This document shows, in pieces, positions 20,891-32,626 of a stretch of DNA of 64,000 bases. The notes below the pieces were generated by a model that saw only the letters and a program-made list of their open reading frames with translations, searched no databases and was not told where the DNA came from. The stretch lies in the NCBI GenBank assembly GCA_037074705.1, contig CM073590.1, positions 37,099,895-37,163,894 on the forward strand. Reading direction: 5' to 3'. Made by a program: the position numbers and the translations under genes. Numbering within the stretch: position 1 is the stretch's first letter; every line of letters starts with the position of its first letter. Origin of the DNA: Zhengitettix transpicula. Lineage: Eukaryota > Arthropoda > Insecta > Orthoptera > Tetrigidae.

Positions 20891-21865
20891 TATTTTTTGC
20901 CCTTTTGTTTTGTAAATGTTATTATAGAGAAAAAATTAAAAATTAAATTTTAATGAGAGCCGCACTTGACTCAACGTAGAGCCGCATTTGCCCATCGTTG
21001 ATTTAATGTCTTCAAGACTGTCTTTATGATATAAAATCGGAAGACTCTAAGACTAATTCACACTAAGCCAGAATTTAATTTCTGTAATTATAAATATCAG
21101 TTGTAATATTTCGTCAACATCAATAAATTTATTGAATTACTCTATGAAATTACCAGGTCCCTCTTCTCTAAAGTCTCGCGTTTTTATTTATGTCTACCTC
21201 TTTTTCTATTAAAACTTAAGATTCGTAACTGTGTTTTACACTTCTTACACTCAACTCGTCAATGCGACAGATTTCTTGCTCATATCTACATACATCACGA
21301 ACCCCAAATTCCGGGTAACAAATGTTCTCAAACGACAATTTTTTTTTCTTTAATTGTACGTAAAAAACAACAGCTGCGTCGACGGTTCCCTTACTTTTTC
21401 AAGCTTCAGATGAACAAACAGTTAATTTCTTCAGCTTGGAAACCGCCTCTTTCCCTATGGCCCTTACTTGCACAAACAGAAGTCTGAGAAAAGGTCTTTT
21501 GAAGTTAATTCTCTAATTCTGGCCTTCAGCTCTCTCAACTGGCCGAATTTCATATTTTCTGCACCTATACATGCGTTTAAACACGTCTGCCAGCCAGTTT
21601 CTGTTGCACTCGATTTCTCTCTACATAAATTTAATCTCACTGTACGTAAAGTTAATTCTGTATTAATGCACAACTCCACTTTAATATTTAAATTGAGATT
21701 CGACGTTTTCAAGTAATTTGTTTAATTATTTATTCATTACTTCCATTTATATAATATTCCCTGCTCTCACAGTCAAAATAATACAGTACTTTCATTTGCA
21801 AGGTCTCAATCCAACCAATATCAATGTAGAGGTAGATTTTACTCTGCAGGAATCTACTTCTCCGT
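20891..21865. other. AT-rich DNA, nothing recognised
   Basis: Near 20950-21000 'agagccgc' occurs twice (gagccgcacttg, gagccgcatttg), possibly hAT-linked. Frames at 21464-21716 are open on both strands but unrecognised. Confidence 0.35.
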
Positions 21866-22770
21866 TAGAAGAATGGCAGAGTTTAAGCGAAGCCGAATGA
21901 CCTGGCAAGACAAATATAGCAGTGGTCGACCAAACGAAGCGACCACGTGACGAGAATCCACAAAATGGTATTGTGTGACTGTCAACTGAAATTTAATGTG
22001 TGTAAGCAGAAAAGGTACGGAATCAAAAGTTGTTGTACATCGCAAAGTGACTGAAAATTTGGATATGAGATACCTGTGCATTATATGGATGCCGCGTTTG
22101 CTTACAAAGTAACAATAACAATCTATCAAGAGTTTGGAGACGTGTCAGAGTAACAAAGTCGAGTATTCGCGTCGATTCATAACCATGGGTTACGCATGTG
22201 TCCATCAGTCAACACTATAGATGATGGAACAGTCTAAATGGACTGAAAGGGAAAATCAGCTCCAAATGATGTGGAAACAGTTCTATCTGCTGACAAGGTC
22301 ATGGCGTCAGTTTTTTTGGGACGCGCATGGAAAAATTTTCTTTAAGTGTCTTCAAAAAAGAAAAAATCAACGGCGAGTATTATGTGAATTTATTGCAGGG
22401 ATTGATTCTTGAAATAAAGTTTATGCGGCCGCATATAGCGAAACAGAAAATGTTGTTTCATCAAGATAATGCACCGGTTCGCATATCTATTACCGCGACG
22501 GCCAAAATCGATGAGCTAAAGTTCAAATTGATTCCTCACGCTCTCCATTCGCCAGATTTAGCACCTTCGTATTATTTTCTCTTTCCAAACTTGAACAAAT
22601 GCCTCGGCGGTAAACGATTTGCCAACAATGAATAAGTGGTGTTTGCGGTTGATGGCTATTTCGAGCAACTCGGTGGTTCTCACTTTAAACGGGATATCGA
22701 AGCTATGGAACGTCGCTGGGAAAACTGTATCGAACAACTGAAAAACTGAAACTACGTTTACAGACATTGA
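21866..22770 (+). pseudogene. mariner (Tc1/mariner) transposase, inactive and 5'-truncated
   Basis: DNA-binding region: EWQSL, then (frameshift) RMTWQDKYSSGRPNEATT. Linker: ENLDMRYLCIIWMPRLLT (22049-22107), where mariner has its WVPRLLT block. Next comes SRRFIT, where the TVDETW motif should follow; that motif is gone, so the first catalytic Asp is deleted. Then come EQSKWTE, a frameshifted SAPNDVETVLSADKVMA, VFWDAHG, and KINGEYYVNLLQG. LFHQDNAPV (about 22452-22480) keeps the second Asp. HSPDLAPSYYFLFPN (about 22546-22590) has Tyr where the third Asp of D,D34D stands. A stop at 22633 precedes VDGYFEQLGG and RRWENCIEQLK. The first helix-turn-helix and inverted terminal repeats are not visible. 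Confidence 0.9.
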
Positions 22771-22774
22771 TATT

Positions 22775-25450
22775 TATCCCAATTTCTTCTTTTTTTAGGA
22801 CGTGTTCTTCTGCGACTATTCCCGTAGTTCTGAATTAATGACACTAAAGGATGAAAGTCTATTAATGGTTTAAGATACAGAAATCCCTACCGGATCTGGA
22901 AGCGAACCCACTTAGTCAATGTTTTTCTATCCTTATCAGTAACTTTTATGACATGTCAGTAATTCATTGCTGCCATAGAAATGAAGATATACGTACACGT
23001 CTACTTTACTCAAGTATAAATTAATTTTAGGCGATTTGCTGTGGTGTAGAAGTCAGAATCACTGCATTGAATCAAGCAGATGATGTTTGTGATCGTCATG
23101 ATTAGTAAAACTGGGATAGAAGACGCTGTCTACGTGCCAATCCAAAAAACAATCCGGAATGCTCCATAGAAAATGAATCTGGCAGTCGTCCCTAATAGTA
23201 CTTGTAGTACTAAAGAGGAAGGATGGAAGGAAGGAAATCTTGTAAGTGATATTACAGAAAAATAATGTTGGGTGAAGTATATTCCAATCCCAATCCCAGA
23301 TCACGCCGCCGTGTTCAAATAGAAACTTAAATATTAATTTATTTATTTATGTGTTTGTGTAAAGGCATCGATGAAATTGAATTTCCAGTACACTGAAAAC
23401 CTTAAGTAAGAATCGTAATTAAACAAAAAGTTTAAAACTATGTTTCAGTAACAGCATTACAGTGTTTGAGCGCAAGAAAAACACTGATGACACGGTCCTA
23501 AATGAGGCTGTGGCTAGAACGTGGGGAGCTGAAAGATTATCCCCTGCATGGTGTGAGGTGGAAGGTGAGAGTATGACCACAGCTGGGCATTAAGCATTCC
23601 GGACCATCCTTAGCGGCTTACAACGCCTCGCTAATTGTAGAATCGGGTCAAACGTCCTGCGTTCCCACGCGCAAAAACACGAGAAAGCCCTCCGATCTGG
23701 AAGAGAGGCTGTTGTTGCTGAAACGCTGCTATCTCAGTTACGCATATAACTAATCGCAAAGTACCTCTGCAATAATAATAAAAATACTCTATTAGGAAGT
23801 GTTCAATTGTTGTTTCCGACATGCTGACTTTAATTTTAAAAATTTTATTTCATTTAACTCTTCACAAGCTATTCTGAAACTTCTTACTCAAATTAAAATA
23901 TAGTTTAATATTTATATAAATAAATAGCCAAACAACAGACAAAAATAAGTGCTAGTGTACATTTACACAGACGTTTGATTTTATAATCTCGATAATGTAG
24001 TTTGCTTCACATTTCGTTAGGCGTCGTAAATTACAGTATTAGAAAAGTTTGCATGTGTGTACGTATTTAAGTATTGTAATGAATACGGGTGTGATTATTT
24101 TAATATTAACGCAGATTTTATTATTGTGCTGTGGACACAAATTGTAATATTGTGATACTTGAGATAATATGATAATATATGTTATAAAAACTTGTAAGTT
24201 TTGCAGAAGTGTATGGGGATAGACCCGCCGAAATCAGTGATACATGGATATAGTAGTTGTCTTTGTCTTTTTTCTGCAAAATAATGTATGTTAAGAATGA
24301 TAAGCATGAATAAATGGTAGAAGTGAAGGAAATGAAATTCTAAATTATTTAAATGTCATGGAAGTCTTGGTTGAAGGATGATTTTCTCTCTAAAGTATCA
24401 CGTGAAAAAAGAGAAGGAGTGGCTTGGATTGTGGAAATCGAGAGACAAATTGAAATTTCTTTTATATGTAGAAATTTAATAATAATACTTTAATCATTGC
24501 ATAACACGGCTCTGATTTTTAATAAACGACGGCAACATCCATGTGTCCCTATTGAGAGAGAGTATCTTTTTTCCGTATTTAAAAAGCCAGTATACCTGTA
24601 AATAATATACAAATATATATAACAATTAAATTATTTCATTATTGAGGTGCCAAACCCCTGTTATATTAAAATTCATTACAATAAATTGACGCCTAATTGT
24701 GTGAAAAACCTTTAGAAATTAATAATTACATTATATTATCTAGAAATGTGGCGGATACATGAAATTACGAGAAAAAAATATTTTAAATAAATAAACTCTA
24801 CGTGTGGATAATATTTCAATTATAAAAAGTATATGAATTATATATTATATTATGTTTATATTAATCAGAATAATAATGTAGAAAAAATTAATTAGATGTC
24901 AATTTTTTTATAAAAACTTTATATATAAATTTAAGAAAGTATTATTCTGCCGTGAAAAAATAATGGGATTAAACCGAAAATAGAGATTAACTCAGGATAT
25001 AAACTAAAGTAATACCATAATATTTTTGAAAAACTATGTGACATTTAAAATAATATAAATACGTAAATATACGGCCTTAAGTCAGAAAATTATTATGTTT
25101 ATTACAAAAATTTAATTTTATTACTGTTAGTTCATTTAGGACCTCTACAAGTTGAAAAGTTTTAATTGTATATAAATCACGCATAAAATTTAGAGGTTCG
25201 GCTGGCTCGAAAGAAAAAGATAATTGGAAGTATAATTAAGAACTTATCCTGAAAATGTTGAGTTTAGATACCAATTGTGAATAATTATATTATTTGAAAT
25301 CGTTATCATAATATCTGGAATAGAGATCCACTTATTTTCTGATAATAAGAATTATTAAATGAGAAATATTTTGGTTTCTGAATTAAATTGAAAAAATAAA
25401 TATTTCAGAAAAAGTAATGTTGATAAATAATGTAGTCTTTCTGGGTTTAG
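22775..25450. other. AT-rich DNA with a GC-richer stretch near 23460-23730
   Basis: No supported gene. The GC-richer stretch has a mixed composition and no recognisable protein or RNA fold. The rest, especially 24.0-25.4 kb, is extremely AT-rich. Confidence 0.4.
23925..23965 (-). repeat. Penelope-type terminal repeat fragment
   Basis: 'aacagacaaaaataagt' matches the segment next to the hammerhead-like motif at 42.0 kb, and the reverse complement of 'ttatttttgtctgc' at 32.75 kb. The hammerhead-like part itself is absent. Confidence 0.35.
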
Positions 25451-25454
25451 AAAA

Positions 25455-25611
25455 TAAATAAAGTCTTCTCGGCCTTCTATCATGGTATACAATTGTATTC
25501 GCGACGTTTCGATGACGTTTACTGCCATCGACTTCTAGACTAGACGATGGCAGTGAACGTCATGATTACAATTGTTTACATGGTTAGAAGCCCGAAAGGA
25601 CTTTATTGAAA
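25455..25611. repeat. Head-to-head inverted repeat with hammerhead-like motif
   Basis: Arms diverge from a centre 'ttctagactaga' (25533-25544). Outward on the left (minus) arm: CGATGGCAGTAAACGTCATC then GAAACGTCGC, then 'acaattgtataccatg' and 'ctttatttatt'. Outward on the right (plus) arm: CGATGGCAGTGAACGTCATG with the GAAACGTCGC part deleted, then 'acaattgtttacatgg', 'agaagcccgaaaggac' and 'tttattg'. CGATG and CATCG form the stem II pairing before GAAAC in the left arm. The upstream CTGAAGA core is only partly preserved (TAGAAGT). The pattern is that of Penelope-like terminal repeats. Confidence 0.6.
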
Positions 25612-28190
25612 GTAATGTTAGTTATGCGTGGAAAAAATATTCCTATTTTATTCATAATTAAATAGGTAAAGATTAATTCAGAAATTGCAACGAACCAAAT
25701 TAAAATATAATTGTCTACCGAGATGTTTTGTATTTAAATTAGCTTTTGTGACGAGTTTTTGACAGACTAATGATTTTCTTAAGTTAAGCCTGTTTTAAAG
25801 CGATCATACAAAAATGTTCCATATTTATATCTATTACCTGATGAAATCCCAAAATTGTGGACGGAGTGTCTTAATGTAATGATGTTTTATTTTGCTTGAT
25901 TAATACCTATTTCTTCTGACAAATTGGTTGTGTTTTATTTATTTATTAAAGGTAATTGTGAGATTCTATTAAATATTAAATCTTTGGCGTAAGTGACTAA
26001 TACATTTAGTGAGTATACTTCATTTAAGAAATAATATAATTTTCTATTTGTTTTGTATCTGTTCCATGTGTATATTTATTTGCAGAGATAATGTCATTCT
26101 TTCATAGATATGATATATTAATTTTAAGTAAGCAATGAGGTACGTATATTGACTATAGCAGTAGACAAAAAATTCTTTTTCATTTTGGTTTTATTATATT
26201 TTGATTTTATTATTTGACATTTGAATAAATGATCTGTCATATTCATCTTGGAAATCCTTTAAAATCAATATATAGTTTTGGAATTATGTTCACCGTTTAC
26301 ATCTTATCTTCAGGTAAACTCTTTTAATTTTTTGAATATTCGTATAATTTACTATTATTAACGATTGGTAAATTGTATTATATTTTAATTTCAATCATTA
26401 AGTATAAATGAGACAAATTATATAACTTTTAAAATTTATTATCAATATTGCCGACAATTTCGAGTTAATTATATGAAAGAAAGTATTCCACGTTTCAAGT
26501 CATAAATATGAGATATTTAATAATAAATGTTAAACATTAAATTTGAAATTAGATGACGAACCCTGATGTGAGAAAGGACTGGAAGATATACGTAGAAGTT
26601 GCCGACCTGAGGGTAGGGTATACTCGAGGGAGCAAGGAAAAGCTCCCTCATTCTCCGTGATTCAGTGATAAACCCTGATGAAGGTGACTGATATCTCCCA
26701 CGAACCACGAATTGCTCCCATGGCAGACTACCGCTAAAGAAAGCATCTACGCTGGTGTATCTGTTAAGTAGCTTATGACGACGCTCCCAGAAATCTCACT
26801 CACTGGTCAAGTTTATCCGCCGCCGGGGTTCGTACAGTCTCACATGGACGATTTAGTCCGTGATGCACCTCCCTTGCCAGCGAAAGGCGGATTTAGGTAA
26901 CGAGGGTGGGGACCGAAACTCTCGCACATCAGCTTTAAACCAGACAATTCAGAGAGGACAACAGTATCCAATTACAAGTTTTGCTCAACATTCAATTGCT
27001 ATTTCAGCTCAATAATCAGTAATAAGCGAGTTCATTTCTAATAATATAGATTGATAAAGTACAACATATGTTAGAGAACTCTAAATGACTGACAGAATTA
27101 ACAATAAACACAGTTTATAACACCGCAGGAATATGACGTCATAAAAACCGTCCACAAAACAAGCTATTTCTGGAGCAGCACAAAAATATATTTAAACAAG
27201 CATTTAAATAATGATTTTAGTGTCCAAAAGGGTAATATAGCTTTGTAAATGAACGTCAATAGGCTTGGAGAGATTTCTTTTCACGACGAAATTACTTTAT
27301 TTCATAGCTCAACGTTTTTACATTGAAACGACGTTTCTTATTGCTGAAGGCATAACTTGGCAACGGATTTTAGTATACGATGCTCTCAACTGTGTACGCC
27401 GTAACTCGTACTGCTTTGAGTTTTCGAACTGTCTCTAGTCTCAAATGCTGGTGACTATTTTTAAATTTAGCAATTTCTCCGATTCAGTGAGAGTAATCAC
27501 CTTAATTCGGTCATATTTTACGCAACTTGCGATTGTATACTTGTTCGATATACATACGTAAAGCTTAAATGTTATTTCATTAGTTTATTGAATGTTTTCT
27601 GCCGGTCATGAAAAAAATTTTTTTTCTTGAAGTTCATTGTTCTTCTTAAAAATATTAAGTAAAACATGTAGTAACAAAAACACATGTGTTACATCTAATA
27701 ATAATTAATTAATCAACGTAAAAGTACCTTAAAATACCGAAAAATTTACCTGGCTGTCACTTGTTAACCAATTGTTACTTTCATGAACATTAGAGTAGTA
27801 GGAAGTTTTATTAAAAACTTTTTAACTATTTTATACTATTTGTCCCCACAATTTCAATATGTTAATATTGCTATTTTTCACTGAACATTATTCTTCTTAT
27901 AATATTTATTTCGTATTTTCCAGAAGGTAATGCCACAATGCTGAAACATTGGTATTGTAATTCGCGCCAGTCTTGTTTCGCTTAATATAAATTATGAATG
28001 TACGGTTTATTGTTATATTGAAGGAATTAAGTAATTATATATTCTGACCATTTGAGAATTAATTATAAATAAATCAGAGCCTTTTTACGTTAGAAAATTA
28101 TTTCTAATAGAAATTTTACAAAATTTTGAAATTTAGGGACTTTTTCTGCTGACGGCTGTGGCCGAAATATCTTACAAAGTCCATGGGCGA
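25612..28190. other. AT-rich DNA with a GC-richer, possibly repetitive block at 26560-26960
   Basis: The block contains 'gacgaaccctgatgtg' and 'ataaaccctgatgaagg', a CTGATGA followed 19 nt later by CACGAAC. That is a weak hammerhead-like arrangement (GAAC instead of GAAA). Another CTGATGA at about 25842 is followed by a poor stem and GGA. I do not call either one a ribozyme. No genes were recognised. Confidence 0.35.
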
Positions 28191-28235
28191 AATTATTTTT
28201 CCTGATGAGTTTCCAATTGTACTCGAATAATGGAA
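28190..28235 (+). repeat. Hammerhead-like motif relic (Penelope-type)
   Basis: 'ttatttttcctgatgagt' is shared almost exactly with the locus at 33.17 kb. CTGATGA is followed by a spacer with only a weak possible stem and by CGAAT where CGAAAC is expected, so the core is mutated. Confidence 0.4.
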
Positions 28236-28926
28236 TTATTTATTTGGGGGTACACCATTTCTAATTGTAGCACAGTGGAAAGGTTTTATTTATTGAGTTT
28301 AGTTAAAAGACTTTTTTATATGATATGAATACTACCAAATTCATGAACTTCTTTCTGCTCTACCCAGAATGATAATGAAAACTACAAAAATAATCTAGTG
28401 TTGTGAGTTAAGCGAGCAGGGTTCGTAGATGTTATTATCAACATAATAAGATAATTGACCATTTTGCAAAATGTAGTTTTGGTATACTTTGTACATATAT
28501 TATGAATCCCATTTTTATTAATTTATACATGAAGTTCTAAAACCTCCCCTAAATACTTTCTGTCTGTATCGCAGCTATGGAATAGCCGTCACTTGTGATC
28601 TTGTTCGTCCCAGGTCAGAATTCTCTCCGCCCTTGGACATGTTATCTGTCCTTTCCACACCCATTTCAGATTTTCCTTTACGTTCCACCGTGACAGCAAC
28701 TGTCTTCCTACATGTTATAGAGCTATTCGGCTGTTTTTCGTGTCTGCAGACTAGTGTAACTTGTACATTGTGCAACTCCTCCCACTTTCTGATCGCAAGC
28801 CAATATATTGGACGATCGTCACGGTAAAATAAAAATCGTCTAACTTCCGATAGCGTATTTTATTTTATTAGCATCAAAGTTGCGTAAAATGTGTAATAAT
28901 AACAAGGTCATTTTCTTATATGTTGT

Positions 28927-28933
<7 letters not shown>
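28236..28933. other. AT-rich DNA, nothing recognised
   Basis: A modestly GC-richer patch at about 28570-28820 has overlapping open frames on both strands and no recognised motif. Confidence 0.4.

Positions 28934-28964
<31 letters not shown>
28934..28964. repeat. TA microsatellite (flank of LTR)
   Basis: A (TA)n run ending exactly at the TGTAATA terminus of the next element. Confidence 0.95.
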
Positions 28965-28967
<3 letters not shown>

Positions 28968-30345
28968 AATATAGAACCAATAATTTAAATAAATTTAATG
29001 GTTGGCCACACGTTAATGACGCCAATTTGTAATGAATTGAATGTTAACAAAATTTAAGCAATTGATTACTGGATGAATTTTATTTTATTAAATTTTTAAA
29101 AAATGAGAAGGATGCTAAATGATTTACTAAATTTTTAATTAACAGAACAATTAATTTATTCTAAGTAAAATTACAAAATTTCTTGACGTGATTATTTACA
29201 TTTGTGTTCTTGCTATTTTACAGATTTTATCAACTCTCATCTCAGGGTCGTTTATTTGGGCCTTATAAATAGAAGCAATCCTTTTACATTTGAATTAACA
29301 ATCAAATTTTTTACATCATTAGAGTTAAACAATAAAATAAACGTGAAACCGAAATCTGACGATTTGATCCTTATTTAACGTTTACAAAACTTTTATTAAA
29401 TTTTTTCTACTTTCAGTCACTTTGCTCGTACCAGGTATTTGTTTTGGGCTCTGATCCACTATACACTTTTTACATCTAACAGGCCATAATTTCAAAGAAT
29501 TAAAATTTATTTCCAAACACTTCTATCAACTGGAACGATTACTCCGTACAGCTCCTGTGGTCCTCGGCATTAAGTCTCTCTCTCACAAGCGAATATGGTA
29601 TTTCTCGTTCTAACTATTGGTCAGCCAGATTGTTATCAACCCTCTCTCCGTTTTTGAACTAAGATCGCCCACAAGCCGAGGCACCTCGGCCTGTTTTGAG
29701 AGACGTATGTTCCGGGGTCACAGACCTTGGGCATACGGTAAGAGTTGTTTCACTGATCCCATTGGAACAGTCGGCCAGCTGCCTCCTAAACTGTTCGAGA
29801 CACGGAGTATGGAATGCTGCGTCCCCACAGAAAACTCTCCCGCTATCGGAAGGGCGTGGGACAAGTACCTGATGCCGGGTAGGATCCGTAAACTATAGCC
29901 CGGGGACCCTAGTTAACCCTTGGCTACCTTCCTCTACCTTTCCACATCTCCCTTTCAAATTCCTTCCTATGCTATTAACGGGGAAACGGGGAGTTGCCAT
30001 AACGTGGATTACTCTCATGTAGTCTGTTACCTTAAAAATTGTGATCAACTCCTTCTCGATGAAATTTGCGAACAGTCCTTTTTCTCTTATTGGATTTTAA
30101 CTGTGGCTTTAGTTATTGAGTTTATATGTCCAAACTTTACTCAATATAACTCTATGTGCAACAACTTTTACTCGATCAAATTCAACCTTCGACTTTTCTT
30201 GATGAATTTCTGCCCGCGACTTTTTTTGATGAATTCCTGCCCGCCACTGCTGCCGTTAGACTCGAGTTTTAGAATGCCTGCCGCCGACAAAGGCTCACCT
30301 GTATATTGTTGCTTTTGATATTCTCGCCGATATCAATCCACCACT
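28965..30345 (-). mobile_element. Family B solo LTR, interrupted by a family A insertion
   Basis: It starts with TGTAATA right after a TA run and ends in another TA run. Landmarks: 'catctcagggtcg', 'gaaaccgaaatctgacg' followed by 'tccttatttaacgttt' (the conserved polyadenylation-side block), and 'agactcgagttttag', shared with the LTR at 31.5 kb. A ~390-bp family A copy sits inside; without it the LTR is about 990 bp, like its neighbours. The right terminus has decayed (no TATTACA). No gag-pol is adjacent. Confidence 0.6.
29651..30042 (+). repeat. Family A SINE-like repeat in opposite orientation, with target-site duplication
   Basis: From 'tttttgaactaagatcgccc' through 'gccgaggcacctcggcc', 'cggccagctgcctcc', 'gctatcggaagggcg' and 'ctatgctattaacgggg' to 'ctgttaccttaaaaa'. 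The middle ('cctgatgccgggtagg') carries a deletion. Imperfect ~20-bp direct repeats flank it: 'attgttatcaaccctctctc' before and 'attgtgatcaactccttctc' after. Such duplications with an A-rich end indicate mobilisation by LINE machinery. Confidence 0.7.
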
Positions 30346-30382
30346 ATAATATATATATATATATATATATACATATATATAT
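30346..30382. repeat. TA microsatellite (between LTRs)
   Basis: (TA)n with one CA interruption, ending exactly at TGTAATA. Confidence 0.95.
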
Positions 30383-31409
30383 TGTAATACCTCAAATAAA
30401 AGTACCAATTTAAAAAAAAAACAATTATTTTTATTCAGACACAATTTACAATTACACAAATCTAATGAAATTTTATAAAATCAAAATAATTTTATTTATC
30501 TTGAATACATTTGATAAATTAGACTCAGTACCCCAGGGTTTTACTGGGTTGATAAGGAAACGTAACACAAATTTTACAATTAAAACAAAAAAGTTAAAAT
30601 AAATGAAAAACGAACTGAAATTATTGAAACGAAATATGACTTTTTACCCTTATTTAACAATTTACAATTATGAATACAGAAAAATAAACTTACAAGCTCT
30701 CTGGTCCATGCAATTTTGATCTCTCGCACACCGGCACACACTCACTCTATATAGGCATAAAAGGCACTAGGTTGCGCTCACACTCTGCTTTCACCGCCCC
30801 CTCTTCTTGATGACGTTACTCTCACGACGAATTCAACCAACTCTGCTGGCGGACAGATTTCCACGTTGAACTCCTACCGACTTTTGATGACTGATGTCCA
30901 ACTGATTACTCTCGGCCACCTAGCTTGGCCCTCTTTCCGATGATCTCTCCTGAATACAAACTCCCAACTGTTCATAACATTGTTTCGGCCACTTTACCTT
31001 GGCCCTGCGTCTGCCCTGCATTCCTGCACCAACGCACTCTCCCAGCGGTCTCCTGCTCCTGACTAACTCCTCATAATACTCCTCCCTGACTAACTGTGCC
31101 TTTTATCTGCTCTCATATTTATATCCCGGCTCCAGAATATTCCCTTGTTTTCACTGTTGTTTTGAAAATTCATGTTCACCAAACAACACCAGCTGTTGGC
31201 TTTCTCCCGCTCCGAGAGCCACTCAATCAATTAAAATAAACATCTCCTTTTAATATAATTGCATCGTCCACAAAACATTTGTTATCATGCCTTTCAGGGT
31301 TCCGTCGTCAAGATATCGTCACAACCATTTAGCCCTAAGAGCCGCAAAATGCCCAATCTTAGTCCTCCCCTTCTCTAAGAGCCACTTATCCATCATTTTA
31401 TCATTATAA
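30383..31409 (-). mobile_element. Family B solo LTR
   Basis: It starts TGTAATACCTC directly after a TA run and is closely similar to the 45.2-kb LTR throughout: 'tttactgggttgataagg', 'gaaatatgactttttaccc', 'caactctgctggcgg', 'ctcggccacctagcttgg', 'ccggctccagaatattccc', 'ttctcccgctccgagagcc'. The last ~100 bp, including the TATTACA end, are replaced by a complex TA/CA repeat. Read on the minus strand it has a TATAAATA box and, about 470 bp downstream, the block where the 45-kb copy has AATAAA. No coding region. Confidence 0.75.
31116..31123 (-). promoter_or_regulatory. TATA box of family B LTR (TATAAATA)
   Basis: Context on the minus strand is 'gccgggatataaatatgag'. The position is conserved with the other two related LTRs. 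Confidence 0.45.
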
Positions 31410-31452
31410 TATATATCATTATATATATATATACATACATATATATATATAC

Positions 31453-31504
<52 letters not shown>

Positions 31505-31506
31505 TT
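31410..31506. repeat. Complex TA/CATA microsatellite (between LTRs)
   Basis: TA runs broken by CA units, about 95 bp, ending just before TGTAATA of the next element. Confidence 0.9.
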
Positions 31507-32521
31507 TGTAATAATTAACAAGATGACGTTAATTAATTTAATTTATTTAATGAATTTGCCTCTCGTTGAAGCCGTTTATGTAATAATTAAATGGAAGGCT
31601 TTTTATTAAATGAAAAGATCGAAATTAACAAACAAAGTATTTATTTATTTTGTGGCAATAACTCTAAAACAATTACAATTTAAAATATTTATTTATTTCT
31701 CAGAGCCTTCACTGGGTTTGATAATGGATACAACAAATTGATTTTAAAAAAAACTAATTAACACACAGTTTATAATTCACCCAGACAATATATCAGTATG
31801 AAGAAATTAAAAGAAAAGAAATTACCTCTGATTGACAATTAAAATAGAGCGAAATCTGACTTCTATCCTTTAATTACGTTTACATAAATCATTATTTTTG
31901 TATTTTGTTACTTACATCTGCCCTGATGGTTCCAGCATTCTTTTTGTTTTCGGGAGTACACTATTGCAAAATTTTTACACTGATTCTAATATCGGCTCAC
32001 AGATTTTACACTCTTGAAGTCAACCTTGATAGGCTCCCAAGATCTCGGATGATCCTCCTTTTTGCCAGCTATCTGATGACTGCTTGCCTTATACAAATCT
32101 ATGATTAGTTGATTTGCTAGTCTTTTACTGCTTGGGACTTCAACTGCAACTTTACGATTCCTGGCTGGCTACAGACTTAAAACTGCACTCCTTTCCTGGC
32201 TGCTGATAGACGTAAAAACTGCTAACTTAGCAATATTTACGGGATAATACTTCCGTGAATGTTTTTACTTTGTCTTAAACTCACAACTTTGTTTAATGAT
32301 ACATTGAGCAACGGCTAGTCTCTGCTCTAGTATCATTTGTTCCGTCCTTCGAAATGCCCCGTCAGCAACTACTATCGTAGTCTCGAGTTTTAGCGCGCAT
32401 ACGCCAATTTTTATTTTCCGACAAAGTAACAGATCCCGGGTCCATTGTCGCTTTGGAAGCTCCTGTCGCTACAATAAAATTTTATTAAAACCAATTTATG
32501 TCCTAATTAATAGGCATAACA
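31507..32521 (-). mobile_element. Family B-related solo LTR
   Basis: Starts TGTAATAATTAACAAG and ends CATAACA, with TA runs on both sides; about 1,015 bp. Shared landmarks: 'cactgggtttgataatgg', 'gagcgaaatctgacttc' with 'tcctttaattacg', and 'agtctcgagttttagcg' (also in the 28.97-kb LTR). It is closer to the 17.2- and 28.97-kb elements than to the 30.4/45.2-kb pair. There is no internal coding region, and the open frame at 31905-32108 falls inside the LTR and is not conserved. Confidence 0.6.

Positions 32522-32587
<66 letters not shown>
32522..32587. repeat. TA microsatellite (right flank of LTR)
   Basis: Long (TA)n with one TG interruption. Confidence 0.95.
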
Positions 32588-32589
<2 letters not shown>

Positions 32590-32626
32590 TATGAATTTAA
32601 TAATAAATGGTCTGCGTTAAAAGGAA

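Noticed and set aside
22885..22925. SINE B box ('gtgggttcgcttccag' on minus)
   Set aside because: No A box at a suitable distance and no second copy; too little to call.
25840..25880. CTGATGA at 25842 as a hammerhead ribozyme
   Set aside because: No GAAA core follows, only CGGAG; stem pairing is three base pairs at best.
26640..26690. CTGATGA...CACGAAC as a hammerhead ribozyme
   Set aside because: No complementary stem II and the second core reads GAAC, so the fold is not supported.
29617..30318. 93- and 132-codon frames as genes
   Set aside because: They cover a family A insertion and LTR sequence.
28965..32521. A single full-length LTR retrotransposon spanning the three LTRs
   Set aside because: No gag, protease, RT or integrase frames between the repeats, and each unit is bounded by its own TA runs.
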